DNA of 64,000 bases from Pseudomonadaceae bacterium SI-3. GTDB taxonomy: Bacteria; Pseudomonadota; Gammaproteobacteria; Pseudomonadales; Pseudomonadaceae. The position numbers were made by a program, and so were the translations under genes. This document shows, piece after piece, positions 8,759-17,648 of the stretch. A model generated the notes under the pieces. That model did not search any database. It was given only the letters and a program-made list of their open reading frames with translations, and was not told the DNA's origin. Positions within the stretch are counted from its first letter, which is position 1, and each line of letters opens with the position of its first letter. The stretch covers positions 4,402,001 to 4,466,000 of the forward strand of contig CP026511.1 in assembly GCA_004010935.1 (NCBI GenBank). The letters run 5' to 3'.

Positions 8759-9871
8759 ATGGCCCGCCACAGCCGCCCTACCTTGCGCCACCTGTTTGCC
8801 GCCTGCAGCCTGCTGCTGCCGATCGCCGCGTTTGCCGCCACGCCCGACGCCTCGGTCGCTGCCAAGAACGGCCGCGACGAGCCCCATCCGCTGGTCATTG
8901 CCCACCGCGGCGCCAGTGGCTACGTGCCCGAGCACACCCTTGCCTCTTACGCGCTGGCCATTCTGCAGGGCGCCGACTATGTCGAGCCGGACCTCGTCAT
9001 GACTCGCGACGGCGAGCTGGTCGCCCGTCACGACAACGAGCTGGGGTTGACCACCGATGTGTCACAGCACCCCGAATTCGCCGACCGCAAGCGCACGCAA
9101 ATGGTCGACGGCGTGAAGCTCACCGGCTGGTTCAGCGAAGACTTCACCCTGGCCGAGCTGAAAACCCTGCGCGCCATCGAGCGCATCCCAACGATCCGTC
9201 CCGGTAACGCGCGGCTCGACGGCAGCCTGGAAATCCCGACGCTGCAGGAGATCATCGATCTGGTGAAAACCATGCAGCTGAGCGAGCGCCGCCGCATCGG
9301 TCTGTACCCGGAAACCAAGCACCCGACGCACTTCCAGAAGCTTGGCCTGGCTATGGAAAAACCACTGGTGCGCGTCCTCCACCGCAACGGCTATGCAGGC
9401 CGCAGCGCGCCGGTCTACATCCAGTCCTTTGAAGTGGAAAACCTCAAGACCCTCAGCGGCTTGACGCAGCTGCGCCTGGTCCAGCTGTTTGGCGGTGGGC
9501 AGCCCTACGATCAGAAAGTACGTGGCAGCAAACTGACCTATGCGCAGATGGCAACCGCAGAAGGCCTGAAGGCCATCTCGCGCTACGCCGCCGGCGTCGG
9601 CCCCGAAAAGAGCTACATCATTCCGCGTGACGCCAACGGCAATCTCGGCCAGCCCACAGACTTCGTGCCGAACGCCCACGCCGCTGGCCTGAAGGTGCAC
9701 CCGTACACCTTCCGTGCCGAGAACGTATTCCTCCCGACCAACCTGCGCAACGGCGACTCCCCAACCGAGCGCGGCAATATCGAAGCTGACATACAGGCCT
9801 TCCTCGACGCCGGTATCGACGGGCTGTTCATCGATCAGCCGGATATCGCGGTAAAAGTGCGCGGACAGTAA
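8759..9871 (+). CDS. glpQ: Periplasmic glycerophosphodiester phosphodiesterase
   Basis: GlpQ hydrolyses glycerophosphodiesters to glycerol-3-phosphate and an alcohol in the periplasm. The 370-residue product begins with a signal peptide (LRHLFAACSLLLPIAAFAA, cleavage near residue 27). Catalytic motifs are visible: IAHRGASGYVPEHTLASY (about residues 47-64), with the catalytic His and the metal-binding Glu, then VEPDLVMTRDGELVARHD (about 75-92). The C-terminus GIDGLFIDQPDIA completes the TIM barrel. GGAGA lies 9 bases upstream of the start. A hairpin follows the stop. It is probably phosphate-controlled if the upstream Pho box is real. Confidence 0.93.
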   Translation: MARHSRPTLRHLFAACSLLLPIAAFAATPDASVAAKNGRDEPHPLVIAHRGASGYVPEHTLASYALAILQGADYVEPDLVMTRDGELVARHDNELGLTTDVSQHPEFADRKRTQMVDGVKLTGWFSEDFTLAELKTLRAIERIPTIRPGNARLDGSLEIPTLQEIIDLVKTMQLSERRRIGLYPETKHPTHFQKLGLAMEKPLVRVLHRNGYAGRSAPVYIQSFEVENLKTLSGLTQLRLVQLFGGGQPYDQKVRGSKLTYAQMATAEGLKAISRYAAGVGPEKSYIIPRDANGNLGQPTDFVPNAHAAGLKVHPYTFRAENVFLPTNLRNGDSPTERGNIEADIQAFLDAGIDGLFIDQPDIAVKVRGQ

Positions 9872-9887
9872 TACCCAGCGCTACCCC

Positions 9888-9908
9888 GCCCGGCCAGGAT
9901 GGCCGGGC
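9888..9908. terminator. Hairpin after glpQ, probable terminator
   Basis: GCCCGGCC (9888-9895) pairs perfectly with GGCCGGGC (9901-9908) around AGGAT. There is no T run after it, so it may end transcription weakly or protect the mRNA 3' end. It lies between the convergent glpQ and CoA-transferase genes. Confidence 0.5.
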
Positions 9909-9958
9909 ACTCCTACGTCCGGATTGTTATACCAAGTGATCGGCGCTGAGCGAGCGAG

Positions 9959-11149
9959 TCAGCCGATCACGCCCGCTTGGTGCAACTCGGCCAGTTCCAC
10001 TTCGCTTTTGCCGAGCACTCGGGTGAGCACGCTATCGGTGTGCTGACCGTGCAGCGGCGGCGCCTTGGCGACAACCGTTGGCGTACGCGAGAAGCGCAGC
10101 GGGCTGCGGACCATGCGCACCTCCCCGGCGACCGGATGCTCGGCGCTAATGACCAGGTCGCGATAGCCTGCCGTTTCCGACTCCAGCGCCTGAGCGACAT
10201 CCTTCACTTCACCGACCGGAATCGCCTGCGCGCGCAATGCGCCGATCAACGCCTCGTTGTTCCAGCCTGCAAAGGCGTCCTGCAGTATCGGGAGCAACAC
10301 CTCACGGTTCTCGGTGCGGCTCTTGTTCTGGGTAAAGCGCGGGTCGCTGTACAGCTCCGGACGCTTGAGCACGTCCAGACACAGGCGGCGATACTGCTCG
10401 TCGTTGCCCACGGCCAAGGCGATGCTGCCATCGGCGGTGTTGAACAGCTGGTAGGGCACGATGCTGGCGTGAGCATTGCCGTAGCGTTGCGGCACCTTAC
10501 CCGTGTTGAGGTAGCCGGACGCGACATTCGCCAGGAAGTGCAGCGCACTGTCGGACAGCGCGATATCCACCGACTGACCGAGCCCGGACTTCTCGCGCTC
10601 GAACAGCGCCGCCAGAATGCCCTGAACCGCATTCATGCCGGTGACCAGATCGATGAAAGCCACGCCCAGGCGCATGGGTTCGCCCTCCTTCTCGCCCGTG
10701 ATCGACATAAAGCCGCTTTCAGCCTGGATGATGAAGTCGTAGCCAGGCCGGTTTTCCATCGGGTTGCCGCGCCCGTATCCGGTAATCGAGCAATGGATGA
10801 GCCGAGGATTGACCGCTGCCAGCGTCTCGTAATCCAGCCCAAGGCGCTTGAGGCTCGCCGGCAGAAAATTTTCGACCACCACGTCGGCCTGCGCGGCCAG
10901 ATCAAGGATCAGCTGACGCCCCTCCGGCTTACGCAAGTCGACCGCCAGGCTCTGCTTGTTGCGATTGGCGCTGAGGTAGTAGGTGGAGATGCCGGCCTTG
11001 GCCGGCGGCATCCAGCTGCGGGTGTCGTCACCCTCCAGCCTTTCGATCTTCCACACCTCGGCGCCGAGGTCCGCCAAGGCCATGGTCGACCAGGGCCCGG
11101 CGAGGATGCGTGTCAGATCCAGAACCTTGATGCCTTGCAGAACGCTCAT
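9959..11149 (-). CDS. Class III (CaiB/BaiF) CoA-transferase
   Basis: A 396-residue cytosolic enzyme that moves CoA between carboxylic acids. It carries the family N-terminus IKVLDLTRILAGPWSTMALADLGAEVWKIE. A VVVENF element lies near residue 95. The Asp of GVAFIDLVTGMNAVQG (about residue 173) is at the position of the catalytic Asp in formyl-CoA transferase. The start at 11149 is set by AAGGAGAG ending 4 bases upstream. It is divergent from the first TTT transporter operon across 207 bp, so the imported acid and the CoA acceptor may be the same compound, perhaps a dicarboxylate such as glutarate. Family secure; substrate unknown. Confidence 0.88.
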   Translation of the reverse strand: MSVLQGIKVLDLTRILAGPWSTMALADLGAEVWKIERLEGDDTRSWMPPAKAGISTYYLSANRNKQSLAVDLRKPEGRQLILDLAAQADVVVENFLPASLKRLGLDYETLAAVNPRLIHCSITGYGRGNPMENRPGYDFIIQAESGFMSITGEKEGEPMRLGVAFIDLVTGMNAVQGILAALFEREKSGLGQSVDIALSDSALHFLANVASGYLNTGKVPQRYGNAHASIVPYQLFNTADGSIALAVGNDEQYRRLCLDVLKRPELYSDPRFTQNKSRTENREVLLPILQDAFAGWNNEALIGALRAQAIPVGEVKDVAQALESETAGYRDLVISAEHPVAGEVRMVRSPLRFSRTPTVVAKAPPLHGQHTDSVLTRVLGKSEVELAELHQAGVIG

Positions 11150-11328
11150 CGACTCTCCTTCTAATCTGAACGGGCAATGGAGTCGAAACTGGCGCAAGCG
11201 GGTCAAAACCACAACAGATGGCCTGCAAACATCTGTGCGATTACCGAACCGTTTTTCGTTCATCGGACTCCCGTCAGGGTTCGATCCTTTTAAGGTGACA
11301 GCGTCGCCTGATCGCCACCCGCAGCCTT

Positions 11329-11345
11329 AAAACAACTACAAGAAG
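11329..11345 (+). promoter_or_regulatory. A-rich Crc/Hfq-type CA motif in TTT leader
   Basis: AAAACAACTACAAGAAG lies just upstream of the start of the binding-protein gene and repeats the AANAANAA pattern bound by Hfq/Crc in pseudomonads. Proximity to the ribosome site fits translational catabolite repression. No binding data can be inferred. Confidence 0.4.
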
Positions 11346-11356
11346 AGAACACCGCC

Positions 11357-12334
11357 ATGCCCCTGACCATGAAGCGCACCCTGAGCCTGTTCCTCCTGGC
11401 CGCCACGCTCCCCCTCGCCTCGCTGGCCCAGGCCGCCGAATGGCCGACCGACACCGTCCGCCTGGTGGTGCCCTATGCGCCGGGCGGGACCACGGACGTT
11501 CTGTCGCGCAAGGTTGCCGACCTGCTGCAGCAACAGATCGGCACAGTCGTCGTGGAAAACCGTCCGGGCGCTGGCTCGACCATGGCTACCGGACAACTGG
11601 CCCGCGGCGGGCGGGGCGCCGACCACACCATTCTGATGGCGTCTCCCGGGCACACCATCGGCCCGGTGATCTATAAGAAGCTGCCTTACGAGCCGGTGAA
11701 AGACTTCAAATTCATCCGTAACATCATCGAAATCCCCAACGTGATGGTGGTTCCGGCAGACAGCCCGTACAACTCGGTAGAAGAATTCATCGAGGCGGCC
11801 AAGACCAAGGAGATGACCTTCAGCTCCGCCGGGATCGGCAGCTCGATCCACATGTCCGGCGAGCTGTTCAAGACCATGACCGGCACCCAGATGACCCACG
11901 TACCCTTCCGCGGAAGCGGCGAAGCGCTGCCGGCACTGCTCAGCGGCGACGTCGACGTCTCCTTCGAAAACATGCCGACCGTGCTCTCGCACATCCAGTC
12001 CGGCAAACTCAAGGCGCTGGCCGTCACCTCGAAGGAGGCCTCGCCCTACCTGCCGGATGTCGAGCCGCTGTCCAAAATCGGCGCGGACCTGGGCCTGGGC
12101 GAATTCGTCACGACCGCCTGGTTCGGGCTGATCGCCGATGACCAAATGTCCGACCAGGCCGTCCAGACGCTGCAGACCGCACTGGACAAAGTCATGGACG
12201 ATCAGGGCTTCAAGGATTTCGCCGCACAGATCGGTGGCGAGCCGGCGACCGAGGAAGGCGACGATTTCCGTGACTACGTCGCCGAGGACGTTCAGCGCTG
12301 GCAGCGTGTAGCCGGTCAGGCCGAGCTGAACTGA
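11357..12334 (+). CDS. TTT/Bug-family periplasmic solute-binding protein (TctC-like, system 1)
   Basis: A 325-residue periplasmic receptor of a tripartite tricarboxylate-type transporter. A signal peptide (MKRTLSLFLLAATLPLASLAQA, cleavage near residue 27) is followed by WPTDTVRLVVPYAPGGTTDVLSR, the carboxylate-binding beginning of Bug proteins, and VENRPGAGSTMATGQLAR. The family binds a carboxylate through two ordered waters and the PGG loop. ATG 11357 is taken as start; ATG 11369 four codons on is possible. It is first in an operon with TctB-like and TctA-like genes and divergent from the CoA-transferase. The ligand is probably a di- or tricarboxylate but not determinable. Confidence 0.88.
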   Translation: MPLTMKRTLSLFLLAATLPLASLAQAAEWPTDTVRLVVPYAPGGTTDVLSRKVADLLQQQIGTVVVENRPGAGSTMATGQLARGGRGADHTILMASPGHTIGPVIYKKLPYEPVKDFKFIRNIIEIPNVMVVPADSPYNSVEEFIEAAKTKEMTFSSAGIGSSIHMSGELFKTMTGTQMTHVPFRGSGEALPALLSGDVDVSFENMPTVLSHIQSGKLKALAVTSKEASPYLPDVEPLSKIGADLGLGEFVTTAWFGLIADDQMSDQAVQTLQTALDKVMDDQGFKDFAAQIGGEPATEEGDDFRDYVAEDVQRWQRVAGQAELN

Positions 12335-12344
12335 TCGGAGGCCC

Positions 12345-12848
12345 ATGATGACCACCGATGCTGCGGTGAGCCGCCCGCGCCGGGCCAATCTCAACACATG
12401 GCTGGGCGTGTTCTGGTTGATCGCGGCGCTGGTGTTTCTGTTCTACCTGGTGCCGAACCATATCGACGAAGCCCCCATGGTCGACAACCCCATGCAGTCG
12501 CCACGCTGGCTGCCCAGTGTGGCGGGCTGGCTGATCGCGGCGTTGTCGCTCGCATTGATCGTTGAAGGCTGCTTGCGACCGCCGGCACGGACCGCCGCCG
12601 TCGAATCCGAACGTGCACCGGCCCGGCGCTGGCTGTTGATGTTGGCCGGGCTGGGCGCCTATTGGCTGCTGTTCGATCTGCTCGGCGCCATCCTCGCAGG
12701 TATTCTCGGCACGCTGCTGCTGTTTGCCGCTCATCCGGTGCGCAAGCCCTGGCTCTATCTGCTGGCGATCGCATTGCCGTGGCTGGTAAGCCTGCTGTTC
12801 ATCCACGTACTGAATGTCCCGCTGCCCTCCGGCACGCTATGGAACTGA
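12345..12848 (+). CDS. TctB-like small membrane subunit of TTT transporter (system 1)
   Basis: A 167-residue protein with four hydrophobic segments (LGVFWLIAALVFLFYLV, LPSVAGWLIAALSLALIV, LMLAGLGAYWLLFDLLGAILAGILGTLLLF, LLAIALPWLVSLLFI). This is the topology of TctB, the poorly conserved 4-TM subunit of TTT systems. It starts at a double ATG 10 bp after the binding-protein stop, with GGAGG immediately upstream. Identification rests mainly on topology and on position between tctC-like and tctA-like genes. Confidence 0.8.
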   Translation: MMTTDAAVSRPRRANLNTWLGVFWLIAALVFLFYLVPNHIDEAPMVDNPMQSPRWLPSVAGWLIAALSLALIVEGCLRPPARTAAVESERAPARRWLLMLAGLGAYWLLFDLLGAILAGILGTLLLFAAHPVRKPWLYLLAIALPWLVSLLFIHVLNVPLPSGTLWN

Positions 12849-12872
12849 CGGCGCCCTTACGCGAGTAACCGA

Positions 12873-14351
12873 ATGGAAGGTTTTTCCGAAGTCCTGGACT
12901 TGTTTCTCAGCGTCGACAATTTCATCGCCATCTTCATCGGCGTGTTGATTGGGGTGGTCATCGGCGCGATTCCTGGCCTTACCGCGACCATGGCCGTTGC
13001 GCTAGCCCTGCCTTTCACCTTTTCGCTGGAGCCGGTGACGGCGATCCTGCTGCTAGTGGGCATCTACAAGGGCGGCATGTACGGCGGTTCGATCACCGCC
13101 ATTCTGATCCACACGCCCGGTTCGCCGGCCGCCGCCTGCACGTTGCTCGACGGCTATCCGTTGACGCAGCTGGGCAAGGCGAAGAAGGCGCTGCAGATGG
13201 CGCTCTACTCGTCATGCATCGCCGATGTGTTATCGAACCTGGCGCTGATCCTGTTCGCCTCCTACCTGGCCAAGGTCGCGCTCAATTTCGGGCCGCCAGA
13301 GTTCTTTTGGCTGATCTGCTTTTCACTGACCATCATCGTCTCCATCGCAGGCGACTCGCCGATCAAGGGTCTGATCGCTGCCAGCTTCGGCGTCATCGTG
13401 TCCATGATCGGCATGGATGCGGTGTACGGCAGCCAACGCCTGACCTTCGATAACTACAACCTGATGGACCGGGTCTCTTTCGTGCCGTTACTGATCGGCC
13501 TGTTCGCTATCCCCGAGGTGATCGATTTCTATCTGAAGAAGGCCGGCCCGCATCTCCGCGCCGCCTCCAGCGGGGCTGGCCTGACGCTTGGCGAACTCAA
13601 ATCCAGCCTCGTCACCATCGTGCGCGGCTCCTTTATCGGCGTGATCATCGGCGCCATTCCAGGCGCCGGCGCCACCGCGGCGTCCTTCATCTCCTATAGC
13701 GAAGCCAAACGGCGCTCGGCCAACCGGGCGAACTTCGGCAAAGGTGAACTCGAAGGCGTCGCCGCGGCCGAGTCAGGCAACAACGGCGTGGCCGGCGCAA
13801 CCCTCATACCGCTGTTGTCGCTGGGCATCCCGGGCGATGTGATCACCGCGATCATCCTCGGCGCTTTCATGATCCATGGGCTGACGCCCGGCCCGGTGCT
13901 GTTCCAGGAAAACCTGACGCTGGTCTACGCACTGTTCTGCGGGATCATGCTGAGCTCGGCGGTGCTGCTGTTCGTCGGTCACGGCGTGATCAAGTATTTC
14001 TCACTGATCGCCGAGATCCCCAAGGCCATCCTGCTGCCCATCGTGCTGATGTTCTGCGTCTACGGTGCCTTTGCGGTGAACAACAGCCTGTTCGACATCG
14101 GCCTGATGCTGCTCTTCGGCGTAATTGGCTATCTGTTCAACCGTACCGGGTTCGCGACAGCGCCCTTCCTCCTCGGCTTCATTCTCGGGCCAATGTTCGA
14201 GGACAACCTCAGGCGCACGCTGTTGATCGGCCGCGGCGACCCGATGATCTTCTTCCGCGGGCCGATTACCTGGATCTTCATCGTGCTCACCGGCTTGTCG
14301 CTTTTCTTCGCCGTTCGGCGTTATTGGCAGGAGCGAATCCGGGCTCGTTGA
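12873..14351 (+). CDS. TctA-like large membrane subunit of TTT transporter (system 1)
   Basis: A 492-residue permease with about 11-12 membrane segments. The TctA signature blocks are visible: GVVIGAIPGLTATMAVALALPFTF (residues about 26-49), IYKGGMYGGSITAILIHTPGSPAAACTLLDGYPL (about 64-97), and the internally related IGVIIGAIPGAGATAASFISY near residue 255. The two similar GAIPG blocks reflect the known internal duplication. It starts 24 bp after the TctB-like gene and closes the operon. A different, divergent TctA is found at 56258-57772. Confidence 0.9.
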   Translation: MEGFSEVLDLFLSVDNFIAIFIGVLIGVVIGAIPGLTATMAVALALPFTFSLEPVTAILLLVGIYKGGMYGGSITAILIHTPGSPAAACTLLDGYPLTQLGKAKKALQMALYSSCIADVLSNLALILFASYLAKVALNFGPPEFFWLICFSLTIIVSIAGDSPIKGLIAASFGVIVSMIGMDAVYGSQRLTFDNYNLMDRVSFVPLLIGLFAIPEVIDFYLKKAGPHLRAASSGAGLTLGELKSSLVTIVRGSFIGVIIGAIPGAGATAASFISYSEAKRRSANRANFGKGELEGVAAAESGNNGVAGATLIPLLSLGIPGDVITAIILGAFMIHGLTPGPVLFQENLTLVYALFCGIMLSSAVLLFVGHGVIKYFSLIAEIPKAILLPIVLMFCVYGAFAVNNSLFDIGLMLLFGVIGYLFNRTGFATAPFLLGFILGPMFEDNLRRTLLIGRGDPMIFFRGPITWIFIVLTGLSLFFAVRRYWQERIRAR

Positions 14352-14414
14352 CCATTTCACCCTTGTGACCGGCAGCGGTTATCCTCAGGGCCGAGCCCTT
14401 CTACGAGAAACCGT

Positions 14415-15809
14415 GTGCCTGCACCTCTCCCAGCCTCACCGAATCCCCTCGACCGCCTCTGGCTGACCGAAGCTGTGCGCCTGCGGGAAGAACATGCCGG
14501 CCCGCTCGATGACGCCGAGGCCAACCGGCAAGCCCGTGCGCAAGGTGGGGCACTGCCAGACCTGATCGAGCACCGAGCGCTGTGGCTGGCGCGCCGCGAC
14601 GGGCTGTTCGACGCACTGCGTCATTGGCGGCAGGGCGCGAAGCTGGCCGGGTATGCGCTGATGCTACTGGCGCTGGTTACCGGGGCCGGGTTGGCGCTTG
14701 CGGCGCTGGGCGACGGAATACGGCCGGTCAATGTGTTCTGGGCACTGGGCAGCCTGCTCGGGCTGAATCTGCTGACGCTGCTGGGGTGGTTGCTGGGCTT
14801 TCTCTTCGCGGGCGATGCCGGCGGTGCATTGGGTCGGTTGTGGCTCTGGCTCAGCGAAAAGCTAGCCCGCGACGCCCGCGCGGTGCAGTTGGCGCCGGCC
14901 CTGTTGACTGTGCTGGCGCAGCGACGGCTCGGGCGTTGGCTTTTGGGGCTGGGCGTGCACGGCTTATGGCTGGTTGCCATGAGCAGCGCCCTGGTGACGC
15001 TGCTCGCGCTACTCGCCACGCGGCGTTACGGCTTCGTCTGGGAAACCACCATCCTTGGCGAAGACGCATTCGTCGGTCTGACGCAGGCGCTCGGCGTGCT
15101 GCCGTCGCTGCTGGGTTTCAGCGTGCCGGACATGGCGCAGATCCGCGCCAGCGGTGATCTGGCCAACGGAGTAGAAAGCGCGCGTCAAAGCTGGGCGGGC
15201 TGGCTGGTTGGCGTGGTGCTGATCTACGGCCTGCTGCCGCGCCTGCTGCTGGCATTGCTCTGCCTCTGGCGTTGGCGACGTGGGCGGGCACAGCTGCGGC
15301 TCGACCTGCAATTACCGGCTTACCGGCTGCTGCGTGAGCGCCTTCAGCCGCCCAGCGAGCATCTTGGCATCACTGACGCGGCGCCGGCAGAGTTGCATGC
15401 ACCAAATGCCGGTGCGCAACTGGACGGCAGCGAGGGCGCGGTGCTGGTCGGCATCGAGCTGGACCAGAGCCAACCGTGGCCGCCAAAGCTGCCAAAATCG
15501 GTTGCTGATGCGGGCGTGCTGGATGACCGCGAGCAACGTCGGCGGTTGCTCGAGCAGCTGACCCGCTTCCCACCGCAACGCCTGACCATCGCCTGCGATC
15601 CGCGTCGTTCGCCGGACCGCGGCACCCTGGCGTTGATCGGTGAGCTGAGCCGTTGCGCGGCCCAGAGCCGTGTCTGGTTGCTGCAACCTCCCGCTGGCGA
15701 GGCGCTGGACAGCCATCGGTTGCATGATTGGCATCAGGCGCTCGATAGCCTCGGTCTACCTCATTCCGGCAGCGCACCCATGACTTGGTTGGAGACTGGC
15801 CATGATTGA
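14415..15809 (+). CDS. DUF2868 domain membrane protein
   Basis: A 464-residue protein of unknown function with four main hydrophobic regions: near residues 78-97, 108-130, 175-203 and 262-285. A soluble C-terminal half includes LVGIELDQSQPWPP and LTIACDPRRSPDRGTLALIGEL. This matches the DUF2868 family, whose genes usually sit directly before a DUF3482 GTPase, as here. The start is a GTG with a weak purine-rich site. The gap to the GTPase is 324 bp, unusually wide, and contains a REPIN. The pair is conserved in pseudomonads but has no established role; membrane-linked GTPase function is inference. Confidence 0.75.
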   Translation: MPAPLPASPNPLDRLWLTEAVRLREEHAGPLDDAEANRQARAQGGALPDLIEHRALWLARRDGLFDALRHWRQGAKLAGYALMLLALVTGAGLALAALGDGIRPVNVFWALGSLLGLNLLTLLGWLLGFLFAGDAGGALGRLWLWLSEKLARDARAVQLAPALLTVLAQRRLGRWLLGLGVHGLWLVAMSSALVTLLALLATRRYGFVWETTILGEDAFVGLTQALGVLPSLLGFSVPDMAQIRASGDLANGVESARQSWAGWLVGVVLIYGLLPRLLLALLCLWRWRRGRAQLRLDLQLPAYRLLRERLQPPSEHLGITDAAPAELHAPNAGAQLDGSEGAVLVGIELDQSQPWPPKLPKSVADAGVLDDREQRRRLLEQLTRFPPQRLTIACDPRRSPDRGTLALIGELSRCAAQSRVWLLQPPAGEALDSHRLHDWHQALDSLGLPHSGSAPMTWLETGHD

Positions 15810-15855
15810 GTACGCGGGCAACACGCTCCAGACCGTGAGCTGCATGGGAATTATC

Positions 15856-15937
15856 CGTAGGGTGGATGACGCTCTTTTCATCCACCGAAATGGCGGCCTG
15901 CCCGAAGGTGGATGGGTAAAGCGCCATCCACCCTACG
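15856..15937. repeat. REPIN of the GTAGGGTGGATG type
   Basis: CGTAGGGTGGATGACGC at 15856 and its inverted partner ending CATCCACCCTACG at 15937 form an imperfect palindrome of about 82 bp. Each half also folds on itself (GGTGGATG against CATCCACC). It lies in the 324 bp gap between the DUF2868 and GTPase genes (15810-16133), in which no gene is supported. Confidence 0.85.
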
Positions 15938-16133
15938 CGACCGGAGCGACCCCTGCGGAGCAAATCCGCTCACCCATCGCAGGGCGAGTGAAATTCGCTG
16001 ATTGGGAGCTTTCGCTAGACAATCCTGGCGAGGAGCACTCGCTCCACTGCCGCGCAAACCATTACGCAGCTTGCAACCGCAGGGTGGCGGAAAACCAGAC
16101 GAGACTCATCAAAACGCCCGGAAGACCACGCCC

Positions 16134-17507
16134 ATGAGCGCACCTCTAAAACTCGCGCTGGTCGGACATACCAATGTCGGCAAGACCTCGCTGCTGCGCA
16201 CCCTGACCCGCGACGTCAGCTTTGGCGAGGTCTCGCATCGGCCGAGCACCACCCGCCACGTCGAAGGTGCACGACTGTCCGTCGACGGCGAACCGCTACT
16301 GGAGCTCTACGACACGCCCGGCCTGGAGGACGCCATCGCTCTGCTCGATCATCTCGAGCGCATCGAACGCCCCGGCGAGCGCCTCGACGGGCCGGCCCGC
16401 ACCGCCCGTTTCCTCGATGGCAACGAGGCGCGCCAGCGCTTCGAGCAGGAGGCCAAGGTATTGCGCCAGCTGCTGGCCAGCGATGCCGGGCTCTATGTGA
16501 TCGATGCCCGTGAACCGGTGCTCGCGAAATACAAGGATGAGTTGGCGGTGCTGGCCGGCTGTGGCAAGCCGCTGTTGCCGGTGCTCAACTTCGTCGCGCA
16601 AACCGGACACCGCGAAGAGCAATGGCGCGAAGCGCTGGCGCGCCTGGGACTGCACGCGCTGGTGCGCTTCGACAGCGTGGCACCACCGATCGATGGCGAG
16701 CGTCGACTGTATGAAAGCCTGGCGCTGCTACTGGAACAATCGCGGCCCAAACTGCAGCGGCTGATCGACGACCACGAGGCCCAGGCAGCAGCGCGGCTGA
16801 GCGAAGGCAACCGGCTGATCGCCGAACTGCTGGTCGATGTGGCCGCCTGCCGCCGCAGCGTTGCGGCGCAGCCAGACCTGGAGCGCGGCGCCATCCGTGA
16901 ATTGCACGACGCCGTGCGTTCCCGCGAGCAACGCTGCGTCGAAGCATTACTGCGGCTATACGGGTTCCGCCCACAGGATGCCGCGGCTGCCGATTTGCCT
17001 CTGCTCGACGGCCGCTGGGGTGATGACCTGTTCAATCCCGAAACGCTCAAGGAGCTGGGGGTCAAGATCGGCGGCGGGATGGCGGCCGGCGCGGCCGCCG
17101 GTGCTGGGGTCGACCTCATGGTTGGCGGTATCACCATGGGCGCCGCCGCACTGCTGGGAGCGCTTGCCGGCGGCGGCGCGCAAACGGCAAGACACTATGG
17201 CAATCGCCTGCTGGGCAAGCTCAAGGGCCAGCGCGAATTGACCGTCGATGATGCCGTGCTGCGCCTGCTCGCTTTGCGACAACGGCAGCTGCTCGTCGCC
17301 CTCGCCGCCCGTGGGCACGCCGCAATGGAGGCGATCCGTCTCGATGCACCGGACGACAAGACGTGGCGCGAAGGCAAGCTGCCCGAGGCCTTGCATCGTT
17401 GCCGCGCACATCCGCAATGGTCGTCGCTGAACCCCGGTGCGCGGCTGGAGCAATCCGAGCGACAGCAGCAACTGATGGAACTGGTGCGGACTCTGCAGCG
17501 CAGCTAA
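16134..17507 (+). CDS. GTPase with DUF3482 C-terminal domain
   Basis: A 457-residue Era/TrmE-like GTPase. G1 is GHTNVGKTS (residues 10-18) and G3 is LYDTPGLEDA (about 59-68). The usual NKxD G4 is absent; VLNFVAQTGH stands at the expected place near residue 150, so guanine specificity must come from a variant loop. The C-terminal part has a glycine-zipper-like region GGGMAAGAAAGAGVDLMVGG (about residues 312-331) and a second small-residue stretch, suggesting membrane insertion or helix packing. The start at 16134 has GGAAGA 8 bases upstream; the frame is open further upstream but through the intergenic repeat. Partner of the DUF2868 gene. Cellular role unknown. Confidence 0.8.
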   Translation: MSAPLKLALVGHTNVGKTSLLRTLTRDVSFGEVSHRPSTTRHVEGARLSVDGEPLLELYDTPGLEDAIALLDHLERIERPGERLDGPARTARFLDGNEARQRFEQEAKVLRQLLASDAGLYVIDAREPVLAKYKDELAVLAGCGKPLLPVLNFVAQTGHREEQWREALARLGLHALVRFDSVAPPIDGERRLYESLALLLEQSRPKLQRLIDDHEAQAAARLSEGNRLIAELLVDVAACRRSVAAQPDLERGAIRELHDAVRSREQRCVEALLRLYGFRPQDAAAADLPLLDGRWGDDLFNPETLKELGVKIGGGMAAGAAAGAGVDLMVGGITMGAAALLGALAGGGAQTARHYGNRLLGKLKGQRELTVDDAVLRLLALRQRQLLVALAARGHAAMEAIRLDAPDDKTWREGKLPEALHRCRAHPQWSSLNPGARLEQSERQQQLMELVRTLQRS

Positions 17508-17552
17508 GCCGTTGCGGCAGTCCCTGATGCGCGGAGGAGCCTTGGGGATTCT

Positions 17553-17617
17553 GGTGGGCTGAAGCCCACCCTACATGAAGACACCACACTCGGCCGTAGG
17601 GTGGGCTTCAGCCCACC
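17553..17617. repeat. REPIN of the GTAGGGTGGGCTTCAGCCC type
   Basis: An inverted pair: GGTGGGCTGAAGCCCACC (17553-17570, continuing CTAC) and GTAGGGTGGGCTTCAGCCC (17596-17614, continuing ACC) with a 21 bp spacer. It sits between the convergent GTPase and DMT transporter genes and could also act as a transcription stop. Confidence 0.88.
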
Positions 17618-17648
17618 GTAGCGCTACCGCATCAGTGTTTCACTTCCC

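Noticed and set aside
15802..16137. 111-codon frame across the DUF2868-GTPase gap
   Set aside because: It runs through the REPIN and has low-complexity translation. The GTPase is better explained from ATG 16134.
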